Positions 17,408 through 25,460 of a stretch of 64,000 nt of DNA are shown here, one piece after another; positions within the stretch are counted from its first letter, which is position 1, and the number at the start of each line of letters is the position of its first letter. Under the pieces are notes generated by a model that saw nothing but the letters and a program-made list of their open reading frames with translations, did no database searches and was not told where the DNA came from. A program made the translations under genes and the position numbers. The stretch is from Sphingopyxis sp. (GTDB lineage: Bacteria; Pseudomonadota; Alphaproteobacteria; Sphingomonadales; Sphingomonadaceae), in contig JAEMRT010000003.1 of NCBI GenBank assembly GCA_016463225.1, positions 70,073 to 134,072 of the forward strand. The letters are read 5' to 3'.

Positions 17408-18007
17408 TTAGAAATCAGCAAAGCCCGTCAAAACGCGGAAATATATATTCGCCAACCTCATGCGCTCCTGCGGGGTCTCCTGAATATGGAGCGCATAGTA
17501 ACCGATCTGATGGAAATAGACGATCCTGGCTCGGACGAGTGCCTCATCCGCGTCATAGGCTGCCTCCCTGAAAAGGTCCGCGAAGGCGGTGATCCGCTCT
17601 TCGTCGACCTGATGCACGATGGCGGCCACGTCCGGTGATACCAGCGCCCAGTTGCGCACGGCGGTGTCGAAGCGTGGATCAAAATCTCGTTCCTCGATCC
17701 ACAGTGACGCCGCCGCGCGGAATCGTTCGGCGAGCGTGCCAGGGCCTCGGAGTGTGGCGATCAACGGTGCGGTATTGGTCTGGCGCCATTCATCCAACAG
17801 GAGGCCCAGCAGTTCACCGCGATCCTTGAAGCGCCAATAAAAGCCGCCACGGGTAACCCCGCATTCCTTGGCAATTCGGCCGATCTTGACCGCATCTATT
17901 CCATCCCGAACCAGAAGTGCGCGCGCGGCATCGAGCCAGTCCCGCGTCGACAGCGTCTCAATCAGATCCGTATCTTCGCCTTCGCTCAATGTTTTGAACC
18001 AATCCAA
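17408..18007 (-). CDS. TetR family transcriptional regulator
   Basis: A 199-residue regulator with the TetR HTH at about residues 20-70 (RIAKECGVTRGGFYWRFKDRGELL) and an all-helical ligand domain. It converges on the dimethylglycine dehydrogenase-like gene and lies about 60 bases downstream of the DddP-like gene on the same strand, so it may be the last gene of the MFS-M24-TetR unit. A repressor role for that unit is a fair guess. No obvious operator palindrome was found beside it. Confidence 0.87.
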   Translation of the reverse strand: MDWFKTLSEGEDTDLIETLSTRDWLDAARALLVRDGIDAVKIGRIAKECGVTRGGFYWRFKDRGELLGLLLDEWRQTNTAPLIATLRGPGTLAERFRAAASLWIEERDFDPRFDTAVRNWALVSPDVAAIVHQVDEERITAFADLFREAAYDADEALVRARIVYFHQIGYYALHIQETPQERMRLANIYFRVLTGFADF

Positions 18008-18068
18008 TCCGCCCTCTAGGCATAGCTAACAATCTGTGAGCCAATATCAAACCCTTCCATCCTAGGAA

Positions 18069-19268
18069 TTAGGCAAGCAGGGCATCTTCAAAAGGATAGT
18101 CATTGAGCAAACACGGGCCGTCGTCGGTGACATGGACCATCTGCTCCAGCTTCACCGCTTCTCGTCCATCGTCGACTGCCACTAGCGCTTCGACACAGAT
18201 TACCATTCCCGCGTCGAGACACACATCCTCGCGCGACGAATCTCGCAGATCCCAGGGATGGCGAATGATCGGCGCCTCGTCGCACATTCCAACACCATGT
18301 GCGATCATCGAATAATAGGTGCCCTGGCATCGCTCGGGAACACGGTAGGCAGCATTTGATATGTCACGATGGCTTACCCCAGGCCGGATCAGGTCGAAAT
18401 TATGCTGAATCTGTTCATGGGCGATCCGATAGATAAAGCGCTGTTCGTCGGTTGGCGCGACATCGCCGCACAGCCAGGAACGTGATATATCTGCGCAGTA
18501 CCCGTTCGGCCCGATCATATCGGTGTCGAAGGAAACGAGGTCCCCAGCCTCGATCTGCCGGTGACCGCATTCCTGAAACCAAGGCTTGGTCTTGGGGCCG
18601 GAGGTCAAAAGGCGGGTCTCGATCCATTCTCCTCCGAGCTCGATGTTCGTCTGCTGGAGGATTGAGAAAAGAGCATTCTCGGTGATGCCGGGTTGCAGCG
18701 CTGCCTGCATCCGGGCCATTCCCTTCTCGCATGCCTGAATCGCCTCGCGCATAGCCAGGATTTCAACGTCGTTCTTGATCCAGCGAGCATGCTCCATCAC
18801 CTGCGTGCCGTTCTCGCTGCGGATGCCGAGTCCTGCGAGCGCGACGGTCATGTGAGGATCTACGACGTCAACTGCCAGTCGACGATTGGCGCCGCCTGCA
18901 CGGCGCAATAGATCGTCGATGTCCATCGCCCAGGCCCGGGTGTCGGCGTCGATGTCCGAACCCGAGATCAGATATGTCGCGCTCTTGCCCGGCCTCGTCT
19001 CCGCGATCGTTTCGATGTCGGCCGAAAGATGCTCCGCGCCCGGAAACTCGAACAGGGTGACTCCGCCGTCCGCCGGAACGAAGGCATAACGCACGCGATT
19101 GTGCAACAGCCAGACCTGCATATTGGGACAGTCGGTCGCATAGCGGATGTTGATCGGATCGAACAGCAAGGCCGCCGGCATGTCACGTTCGCGCAGCTGC
19201 TGCTGAATTCTACCCAGACGATAGGCGCGCAGGGCCGCCCGGTCGATCGTACTGATATGGTAGGTCAT
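18069..19268 (-). CDS. M24 metallopeptidase-fold enzyme resembling DMSP lyase DddP
   Basis: A 399-residue protein of the creatinase/aminopeptidase (M24) fold that resembles DddP, which cleaves dimethylsulfoniopropionate to DMS and acrylate. Shared segments recalled from DddP include FDPINIRYATD, GGEWIETRLLTSGP and WFQECG. All six expected metal ligands are present: Asp248 and Asp250 (SFDTDMIG), Asp260 (CADISRSW), His324 (AHGVGMCDE), Glu360 (CVEALV) and Glu375 (KLEQMV). The aspartate used as general base in DddP corresponds to Asp330. Creatinase and ectoine hydrolase share the fold but match less well. The gene overlaps the MFS transporter by ATGA. A related betaine or sulfonium substrate is likely; true DMSP lyase activity is not proven. 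Confidence 0.72.
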   Translation of the reverse strand: MTYHISTIDRAALRAYRLGRIQQQLRERDMPAALLFDPINIRYATDCPNMQVWLLHNRVRYAFVPADGGVTLFEFPGAEHLSADIETIAETRPGKSATYLISGSDIDADTRAWAMDIDDLLRRAGGANRRLAVDVVDPHMTVALAGLGIRSENGTQVMEHARWIKNDVEILAMREAIQACEKGMARMQAALQPGITENALFSILQQTNIELGGEWIETRLLTSGPKTKPWFQECGHRQIEAGDLVSFDTDMIGPNGYCADISRSWLCGDVAPTDEQRFIYRIAHEQIQHNFDLIRPGVSHRDISNAAYRVPERCQGTYYSMIAHGVGMCDEAPIIRHPWDLRDSSREDVCLDAGMVICVEALVAVDDGREAVKLEQMVHVTDDGPCLLNDYPFEDALLA

Positions 19269-20485
19269 GCTTTGCGCAGGTCATTGGATTTGAAGGCGGC
19301 CCGCAAGGCCGGCAGGCAGAATGGCAGCAGTCCGACGCAGGCGACAGCCCCGAGGATGCCAACGGCTCCGAAGGAGAAATGCTCAATCAACAAGCCGCCC
19401 AGCGGCGCCCCCAGGGCAAAACCCATGCGCTCGCAGCCGCCACCGGCTGTCCCGATGCGTCCATTGGGATCCAGCGCGGCAGCGGAACCCAGCAGATAGG
19501 AGTAGAGGAACATATAGAAGATCCAATACATCAGGACGCCGAGGCCGAAAGTTACGATCCCTGTGGCGAAGCCTAGAAGGAGGCAAGCGCAGGCCGTGGC
19601 CCCAAAGCCGAGCAGAAGAGCCGGTATTCTAGCGATCCGTCCAGAGAAGGCCGCCGCCACGCCGGTTCCAAGAATGCCGCAGAAGGTGCTCGCCGAAAGC
19701 ACGATGCCGATCGTTTCTGCGTCTACATTCAGGCCGTGGCCGATCCTCTCGGCGAAACTCCACACCGCGCCAGTCCCGAATGAAAAGGCGGACCAGATGG
19801 CGAGCAGCGGCAAAACTCCCTTCTGCTTGAAGGAGATCTGGGGTTGGTGTGCGGGCGCGCGTGGCGGGTTCCTGAACCCCGCATAGGCCGGCATTGTGAT
19901 CCCGAGCAGGATGGCGATGCCCAGAAACGGGCCGAGCGCCCCGAAGCGCGCGCTAGCGAATGGAAGTGCTGCCATCAGCGCGACGATCACCACCAGTGCG
20001 CCACCATTGGCGATCGCATAGACCCGGTCGGCATTGCCGGAGGCTGCCACGCCCGAGACCATCGCGGCAAAGACCAGCCCATAACCGGCGCCGGCGATGG
20101 CCGCGATCAGATACAGCAGAGGCAGGATGTTCGGCGCGAAGTAGAGACCAACATGCGCGAGAAGGCAGATTAGGGCGCCCGTGAACGCGACGCGTGCGGG
20201 CGTGAGCCGATGAATGAAGGGGGAAACGAGCAACATCGACAGAGAGAGTGCGCCGACTTCGAAAAAGCCGAATGTTCCAGCGGCGCTTGCACTGAGCCCC
20301 AGGCCGTCCATCAGCGCACCGACCTGGAACGGCATCGTTGATGTGCCCAGATGAGCGACACCCGCTCCAACGCAGGCCGCGACCACCGTTCGCATCGGCG
20401 CCTTCCCTGATGACACACCCTCTACAACGGGAATGATCCCACCTTCATGTTCGATCTCTAAAGCCATCCCCGATTTACCTTTCAT
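19265..20485 (-). CDS. MFS transporter
   Basis: A 406-residue integral membrane protein with about 12 hydrophobic segments and the two-bundle layout of the major facilitator superfamily. There is a short soluble N-terminus of about 25 residues. It is the first gene of the MFS to M24-enzyme unit, overlapping the DddP-like gene by ATGA, so it probably imports that enzyme's substrate or exports its product. The family alone does not reveal the substrate. It is divergent from the AraC gene at 20711, which is a plausible regulator. Confidence 0.85.
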   Translation of the reverse strand: MKGKSGMALEIEHEGGIIPVVEGVSSGKAPMRTVVAACVGAGVAHLGTSTMPFQVGALMDGLGLSASAAGTFGFFEVGALSLSMLLVSPFIHRLTPARVAFTGALICLLAHVGLYFAPNILPLLYLIAAIAGAGYGLVFAAMVSGVAASGNADRVYAIANGGALVVIVALMAALPFASARFGALGPFLGIAILLGITMPAYAGFRNPPRAPAHQPQISFKQKGVLPLLAIWSAFSFGTGAVWSFAERIGHGLNVDAETIGIVLSASTFCGILGTGVAAAFSGRIARIPALLLGFGATACACLLLGFATGIVTFGLGVLMYWIFYMFLYSYLLGSAAALDPNGRIGTAGGGCERMGFALGAPLGGLLIEHFSFGAVGILGAVACVGLLPFCLPALRAAFKSNDLRKA

Positions 20486-20623
20486 CGTCGGCGGAGCATT
20501 CCTTCACAGGCGCCCATTGTCCAACGTCTTCGGATGGCCGGTCGCTTCGCAGCAAAAATCCGTCGCTCCGCACGAATCCGCACACCGAAGGCGGTTCTGC
20601 GACACATTCGATCGCGCGCCAAG

Positions 20624-20633
20624 ACACATGTGT
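20624..20633. promoter_or_regulatory. Palindrome in the MFS-AraC divergent promoter region
   Basis: ACACATGTGT is a perfect 10-base palindrome inside the 225-base region between the divergent MFS (starts 20485, minus) and AraC (starts 20711, plus) genes. It is short and could be chance; its location makes it a candidate regulator site. Confidence 0.3.
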
Positions 20634-20710
20634 ATTTTACATTTACGGATCGCGACGTTCCTGTTACGAAGCGATGAAGGGGCGGACATCAGATTTGCCC
20701 AGGTTCGCAG

Positions 20711-21817
20711 ATGGAATTGACGGTTAGTCTTGCTGCGGGAAGCTCGTTTATGGGTGTATTAGCGGTTCGCGAAGCATTGATGGGACGGCAAGGAGGCTTG
20801 GAGGAGGCTTTCGACGGGCTGGAGGACAGTCTTGCCTCCTCGATCCATACCTTGCCGCGTTCGGATTGCACCTTGGCCTCCGCACGTTTCGATGTCTGCA
20901 GCCGCGAGGGCGAGGGCTATTGGGAGTTCCTCAGGCTAGGCCCGGACCTATTCGCAATCGTATCAAATGTCCTCTATTCTCAGGCCGTCACGATCCCAGT
21001 GGTAGGCGAGGATTGGGTTGAGTTTCATTTTCGTCTCTCTGGGGAATTGAAGCTAGTCGAAGGTGAGGACTGCGTCGATGTATCTCCGGATAGCCTGCTG
21101 ATCTGGCGGCAGCCCAGGGGTTGCGATATCATCGAGTATCTCAACGGCGACGGGAAGCGCGAAACATCCGTAACCTTTTACTGTCGCCCCAGCTTTTTCG
21201 AGCGCCATTTTGGAGGGCTGGCCTCTTTGCTCGACGATGGCCTTGCGGAGACATTAGGCGCCCAATGCGATCAGCTTCAGCTGCTGCGGGCCGTGCTGTA
21301 CCCGGCACTGTCTCGCCTTATTATCGATTTTGCGTCCACCAGCGACCGTCCGGGGATTCTACTGGTCAAGGCAGAGAGCCTTGCGGTGCAGATCATCAGC
21401 GAGGTCCTATTGAATGTGCCTCTGCAGGGTAGGGTGGATGCATCGCATACGAGACTGAGTGATCAGGATTTCAAATGCCTCCGCGCCGCCCGGCAGATTT
21501 TGCTCGAGCAGCATGCACCGCCCCCCACCATCGAGCAGTTAGGCCGCCGGATTGGTATGAGCGGAACCAAGCTGAAATGCGGATTCCGTATGCTCTTCGG
21601 GCAGACCATCTCGCAATTTGCTAACGAACTTCGCATGTCGGCAGCGAAGGAAATGCTTCGCAAGTGCGATCGGCCGATCGCGCAGGTCTCAGCCGAGTTG
21701 GGCTATGAATATCAAAACAGTTTCACCGTTGCGTTCCGGCGCAGGTGGGGGGTTCTTCCCAAGGATTACAGGCGCGATCCCTTGGCTTATGATCAATCAC
21801 CGACCGTCGCAGCCTAA
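20711..21817 (+). CDS. AraC family transcriptional regulator
   Basis: A 368-residue protein with a PchR-like N-terminal sensing domain and a C-terminal pair of AraC HTH motifs (about residues 265-355; IEQLGRRIGMSGTKLKCGFRM, then GYEYQNSFTVAFRRRWGVLPKDYRR). AraC activators of this type usually respond to the substrate of the adjacent pathway. It is divergent from the MFS/DddP-like unit and its 3' end overlaps the LysR gene by 4 bases in convergent orientation. Either unit could be its target; the MFS/M24 unit is favoured by the shared promoter region. Confidence 0.87.
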   Translation: MELTVSLAAGSSFMGVLAVREALMGRQGGLEEAFDGLEDSLASSIHTLPRSDCTLASARFDVCSREGEGYWEFLRLGPDLFAIVSNVLYSQAVTIPVVGEDWVEFHFRLSGELKLVEGEDCVDVSPDSLLIWRQPRGCDIIEYLNGDGKRETSVTFYCRPSFFERHFGGLASLLDDGLAETLGAQCDQLQLLRAVLYPALSRLIIDFASTSDRPGILLVKAESLAVQIISEVLLNVPLQGRVDASHTRLSDQDFKCLRAARQILLEQHAPPPTIEQLGRRIGMSGTKLKCGFRMLFGQTISQFANELRMSAAKEMLRKCDRPIAQVSAELGYEYQNSFTVAFRRRWGVLPKDYRRDPLAYDQSPTVAA

Positions 21818-22710
21818 ATGCCGGGCACGGCCAACCGCTCTATATAGCCTTTCAGTTCCGAGGCTCCGGTCCGCTTACGCGACGGCGCGGACCAGATGAG
21901 ATAATAAGCGAAGCCGGTGGCAAGTGAGACGTCGAACGGCGCCGCCAAGCCCTGGGCCGCAAGATTTCTGTCTGCCAATCGGGTGTCCGCAAGCGCGAGC
22001 CCGGCACCAGCACGCGCAAATTCGATCGCCAAGGCGGCAGTTTCGAACGCGAGCGACGATGGCTTGAACGCATTGATCCCATTGGCGTGCGCGAACCTTC
22101 GCCACAAATGATCCTGCGGGTAGCCTTCCAACTGGACATGAAGCAAGTCCTCCTGCCGCAGTGCTTCTTCAAGCCCGATCGCCTTAATCCGCGGGGCATC
22201 GTCGATACTGCAGAGCGGCGTCATCGAGATCGGCCAAAGCAGGGTTCGGCCGTCTTTATGATCGCCGATATGATCGAAGATGATGGCGATATCATAGTCC
22301 CCGGACGGTATGCCCGTGCTGTAGGTGCTCATGATCGTGAGCCCCAATCCCTGATGCTCCTCCTTGAACCGCTGAATGAACGGCAGTCCCATGGTCTGCA
22401 CGAAGGTGGGCGGAACATGTAAGGTGAGAATCGCATCTGTGCTGACCTGATCGAGCGCGCGAACCAGGACGTCAAATGCCCGCTGCACCGCCGGCAAAAG
22501 TTGCTCTCCGGCCTCCGTCAGGCGAATGGCCTTGCCCGAACGAAGGAACATGCGTCTGCCGACGATCTCCTCCAGCCGGGCGATATGCCGGCTGCACGCG
22601 CTTTGCGCGATGTTGAGCGCGTCGGCGCCGAGCGTAAAGCTGCGCGCGCGCGCAACCGCTTCGAAGGCCCGCAAGGCGTTGAGTGGAAGATCGCGACGCG
22701 AATATGTCAT
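21814..22710 (-). CDS. LysR family transcriptional regulator (GcvA-like)
   Basis: A LysR-type regulator with an N-terminal winged HTH in the GcvA style (LPLNALRAFEAVARARSFTLGADALNIAQSACSRHI) and a C-terminal periplasmic-binding-like effector domain. It is divergent from the GbcA-like Rieske gene with only about 100 bases between the starts, the usual layout for a LysR gene and its target. The start at 22710 (MTYSRRDLPLN) fits the family best; ATGs at 22722 and 22740 in the same frame are possible. It probably controls the Rieske monooxygenase in response to its substrate. Confidence 0.87.
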   Translation of the reverse strand: MTYSRRDLPLNALRAFEAVARARSFTLGADALNIAQSACSRHIARLEEIVGRRMFLRSGKAIRLTEAGEQLLPAVQRAFDVLVRALDQVSTDAILTLHVPPTFVQTMGLPFIQRFKEEHQGLGLTIMSTYSTGIPSGDYDIAIIFDHIGDHKDGRTLLWPISMTPLCSIDDAPRIKAIGLEEALRQEDLLHVQLEGYPQDHLWRRFAHANGINAFKPSSLAFETAALAIEFARAGAGLALADTRLADRNLAAQGLAAPFDVSLATGFAYYLIWSAPSRKRTGASELKGYIERLAVPGI

Positions 22711-22808
22711 AACAATATCCATCTCATTTAGGCATAACATGTCTGCGCCATAGCATTGGATTTCGCAACCGCTTCCGAACAGACCTCAGGCACACGGAGG
22801 AATTTGGA

Positions 22809-24035
22809 ATGGATCTTGACCAGCTGCGGCATCTGATCGGAACGCGACGCCCTTGGCACTCGCTTCCCCAGCAATTTTATCTCGATCGAGAGATCTTTGA
22901 GATCGAGAAAAAGGCGATTTTCGAACGCTCCTGGGCAATGATCGGACTTGAGGCGCAGCTCGACCGGCCGGGCGCCTATATCGCAACTAAAATCGGCTCG
23001 ACGCCCGTCATGGTGCTGCGCAACAAGGAAGGCGACATTGCTGGCTTCTACAATAGCTGCCGGCATCGCGGCGCGCAGATTTGCGCCTCTGGAACCGGGC
23101 GGGTCCCGCGGCTGGTCTGCCCCTACCACCAATGGACCTATGATCTCGACGGGCGCCTGCTCGTCGCGCGCCGCATGGGCGAGGATTTCGATAAGGGTGA
23201 GCACGGACTGCGCCCGATACGGATCGAGACGGTGGCCGGCTGCATCTATGCCTGCCTGGCCGAGGACGCACCCGATTTCACGCCCTTTCGCGCTGCGCTC
23301 GAGGCGGCACTGGAGCCGCAGGGACTGCGCAATGCGAAGGTCGCGCACGTCGCCCGACTTGAGGAGCATGCGAACTGGAAGCTGGTCGTCGAGAATGGCC
23401 GCGAATGCCATCATTGCGCGGTCTGCCATCCCGAACTGATCAAGGCGTTCCCAATCAACATGGCTGATGGCGCGACCTTTCACGAGAACACTGCCGAGAT
23501 GCCCTTCATGGCGCGGATGCGCGAAGTCGGCTTGGGCCACGCCGCGGTCGAGGACAGTTGGTGGCAGGTGGGCCGCTTCCCGTTCAGCGACGGCGTGGTA
23601 TCCTATTCGGTGGATGGCAAACCCCTGGCCGACAAGCGCCTTTGCGATCTCAACGGTGGCGATATCGGATCGCTGCGATGGGCCATCGAGCCCAACAATT
23701 TCTGCCATGCGACAGGCGACTGCGCGATCATGGTCAACATGGATCCAGTGGACGTGCTGCGCACCGACGTGACGGCGACATGGTTTGTCCACAAGGACGC
23801 GGTCGAGGGCGTCGACTATCACATCGACCGGCTGATCCATGTATGGGACCAGACCAACCGGCAAGACCGCGACCTTGCCGAGAACAATCAGCGCGGCGTC
23901 AGCGGATCAGGCTATGTGCCAGGCCCCTATTCGCCCGAGGCCGAGAGTTATGTGAACAGTTTCGTAGACTGGTATTGCACCCGGATGCTCGAAATCATTC
24001 CAGACCAAATCGAGCACGCTGCACTGAATTGCTAA
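22809..24035 (+). CDS. Rieske oxygenase, GbcA-like (betaine-type N-demethylase)
   Basis: The alpha subunit of an aromatic-ring-hydroxylating-type oxygenase whose closest look is GbcA/stachydrine demethylase. Such enzymes hydroxylate an N-methyl group and release formaldehyde. Rieske ligands are Cys84/His86 (CRHRG) and Cys104/His107 (CPYHQWTYD). The mononuclear iron region is ENGRECHHCAVCHPEL, the form seen in choline monooxygenase and GbcA. The ATG has GGAGG upstream. No reductase (GbcB) gene follows, so electrons must come from elsewhere. Formaldehyde produced here would feed the formaldehyde dehydrogenase encoded in the next, convergent gene. The exact quaternary amine is not known. Confidence 0.88.
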   Translation: MDLDQLRHLIGTRRPWHSLPQQFYLDREIFEIEKKAIFERSWAMIGLEAQLDRPGAYIATKIGSTPVMVLRNKEGDIAGFYNSCRHRGAQICASGTGRVPRLVCPYHQWTYDLDGRLLVARRMGEDFDKGEHGLRPIRIETVAGCIYACLAEDAPDFTPFRAALEAALEPQGLRNAKVAHVARLEEHANWKLVVENGRECHHCAVCHPELIKAFPINMADGATFHENTAEMPFMARMREVGLGHAAVEDSWWQVGRFPFSDGVVSYSVDGKPLADKRLCDLNGGDIGSLRWAIEPNNFCHATGDCAIMVNMDPVDVLRTDVTATWFVHKDAVEGVDYHIDRLIHVWDQTNRQDRDLAENNQRGVSGSGYVPGPYSPEAESYVNSFVDWYCTRMLEIIPDQIEHAALNC

Positions 24036-24259
24036 TAGGCGCTCCACGCCTTCTGTGCTCCTGCGAACCCGGTGGGGCGTCCGAGCGGGCAAAAAACATG
24101 ACCCTACCGCCAACGTGGCTATCGTTTTCAGGCCGGAAATCCAGATATGAACCGTCAGACGCCGTCGGGGCCGCCGGATCGACAACGCTGGGCTGGCGTC
24201 CGAATATTCACTGGCCGGCGCAATCACCGGCAAATATTATTCTTTGGAGTTGACGCGGA

Positions 24260-25378
24260 TCAGAACACCACGACTGACCGGATGCTCTCGCCCGCATGCA
24301 TGAGGTCGAAGCCTTTGTTGATCTCTTCGAGGCCCATGACGTGGGTGATCATCGGGTCGATCTCGATCTTGCCGGTCATATACATGTCGACGATCTTGGG
24401 CACGTCGGTGCGGCCCTTGGCGCCGCCGAACGCGGTGCCGCGCCAGTTGCGGCCGGTAACGAGCTGGAACGGACGCGTCGCGATCTCCTTGCCCGCCTCG
24501 GCGACACCGATGATGATCGAGGTGCCCCAGCCGCGGTGGCAGGCTTCCAATGCGGTGCGCATCACGTCGGTGTTGCCCGTGGCATCGAAGGTATAGTCAG
24601 CGCCGCCGTCGGTCAGCTGGACGATCGCGGCCACCGTGTCTTCGCGGCTCATGCCCTTGCTATTGAGGAAGTCGGTCATGCCGAACTTGCGGCCCCATTC
24701 CTCACGCGCGGGATTGATGTCGACGCCGATGATCTTGTTGGCGCCTGCGAGGCGCGCGCCCTGAATCACGTTGAGGCCGATGCCGCCGAGCCCGAAGATC
24801 ACGACATTGTCGCCGACCTGAACCTTGGCGGTGTTGATCACCGCACCGACGCCGGTGGTCACGCCGCAGCCGATATAACAGCTCGACTGGAACGGCGCGT
24901 CCTCACGGATTTTCGCGACCGCGATCTCGGGCAGCACGGTGAAGTTTGAGAAGGTCGAGCAGCCCATATAATGGAAGATCGGCTGCCCCTTGTACGAAAA
25001 GCGCGTCGTGCCGTCGGGCATCAGCCCCTTGCCCTGCGTGGCGCGGATCGCGGTGCAGAGGTTGGTCTTGCCCGAAAGGCAGCTTTTGCACTGGCGGCAT
25101 TCGGGGGTGTAGAGCGGGATGACATGGTCGCCGGGGACGACGCTGGTGACGCCGGCGCCGACCTCGCGCACGACGCCTGCCCCCTCATGCCCCAGCACGC
25201 TCGGAAAGATGCCTTCGCTGTCGAAGCCGTCGAGCGTGTAAGCGTCGGTGTGGCAGATGCCCGTCGCCATGATCTCGACCAGCACTTCGCCCGCCTTGGG
25301 GCCTTCGAGGTCGAGTTCGACGATTTCGAGCGGCTTTTTCGCTTCGAACGCAACGGCAGCACGGGTCTTCACGATCAC
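24260..25378 (-). CDS. frmA: S-(hydroxymethyl)glutathione dehydrogenase (class III ADH)
   Basis: A zinc-dependent class III alcohol dehydrogenase of 372 residues that oxidises the glutathione adduct of formaldehyde to S-formylglutathione with NAD. Catalytic zinc ligands lie in [12 protein letters not shown] and GHEGAG. The structural zinc cysteines lie in [18 protein letters not shown]. The NAD-binding [13 protein letters not shown] follows, and the family-specific [14 protein letters not shown] is present. It is convergent with the Rieske demethylase. Its role here is likely detoxification of formaldehyde from oxidative demethylation. The matching S-formylglutathione hydrolase is not in the window. 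Confidence 0.95.
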   Translation of the reverse strand: MIVKTRAAVAFEAKKPLEIVELDLEGPKAGEVLVEIMATGICHTDAYTLDGFDSEGIFPSVLGHEGAGVVREVGAGVTSVVPGDHVIPLYTPECRQCKSCLSGKTNLCTAIRATQGKGLMPDGTTRFSYKGQPIFHYMGCSTFSNFTVLPEIAVAKIREDAPFQSSCYIGCGVTTGVGAVINTAKVQVGDNVVIFGLGGIGLNVIQGARLAGANKIIGVDINPAREEWGRKFGMTDFLNSKGMSREDTVAAIVQLTDGGADYTFDATGNTDVMRTALEACHRGWGTSIIIGVAEAGKEIATRPFQLVTGRNWRGTAFGGAKGRTDVPKIVDMYMTGKIEIDPMITHVMGLEEINKGFDLMHAGESIRSVVVF

Positions 25379-25460
25379 CTCTTTTCAATTCGGCAATGTC
25401 AACAACGAAGGTCGGCGGGCCAATGCCCGCCGACCAGAATGTTCATCGCATTTCGGGATG

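Noticed and set aside
18069-19268. Creatinase as identity of the M24 protein
   Set aside because: The sox operon makes creatine breakdown attractive, but the sequence segments match DddP much better than creatinase and six metal ligands are kept, whereas creatinase is metal-free.
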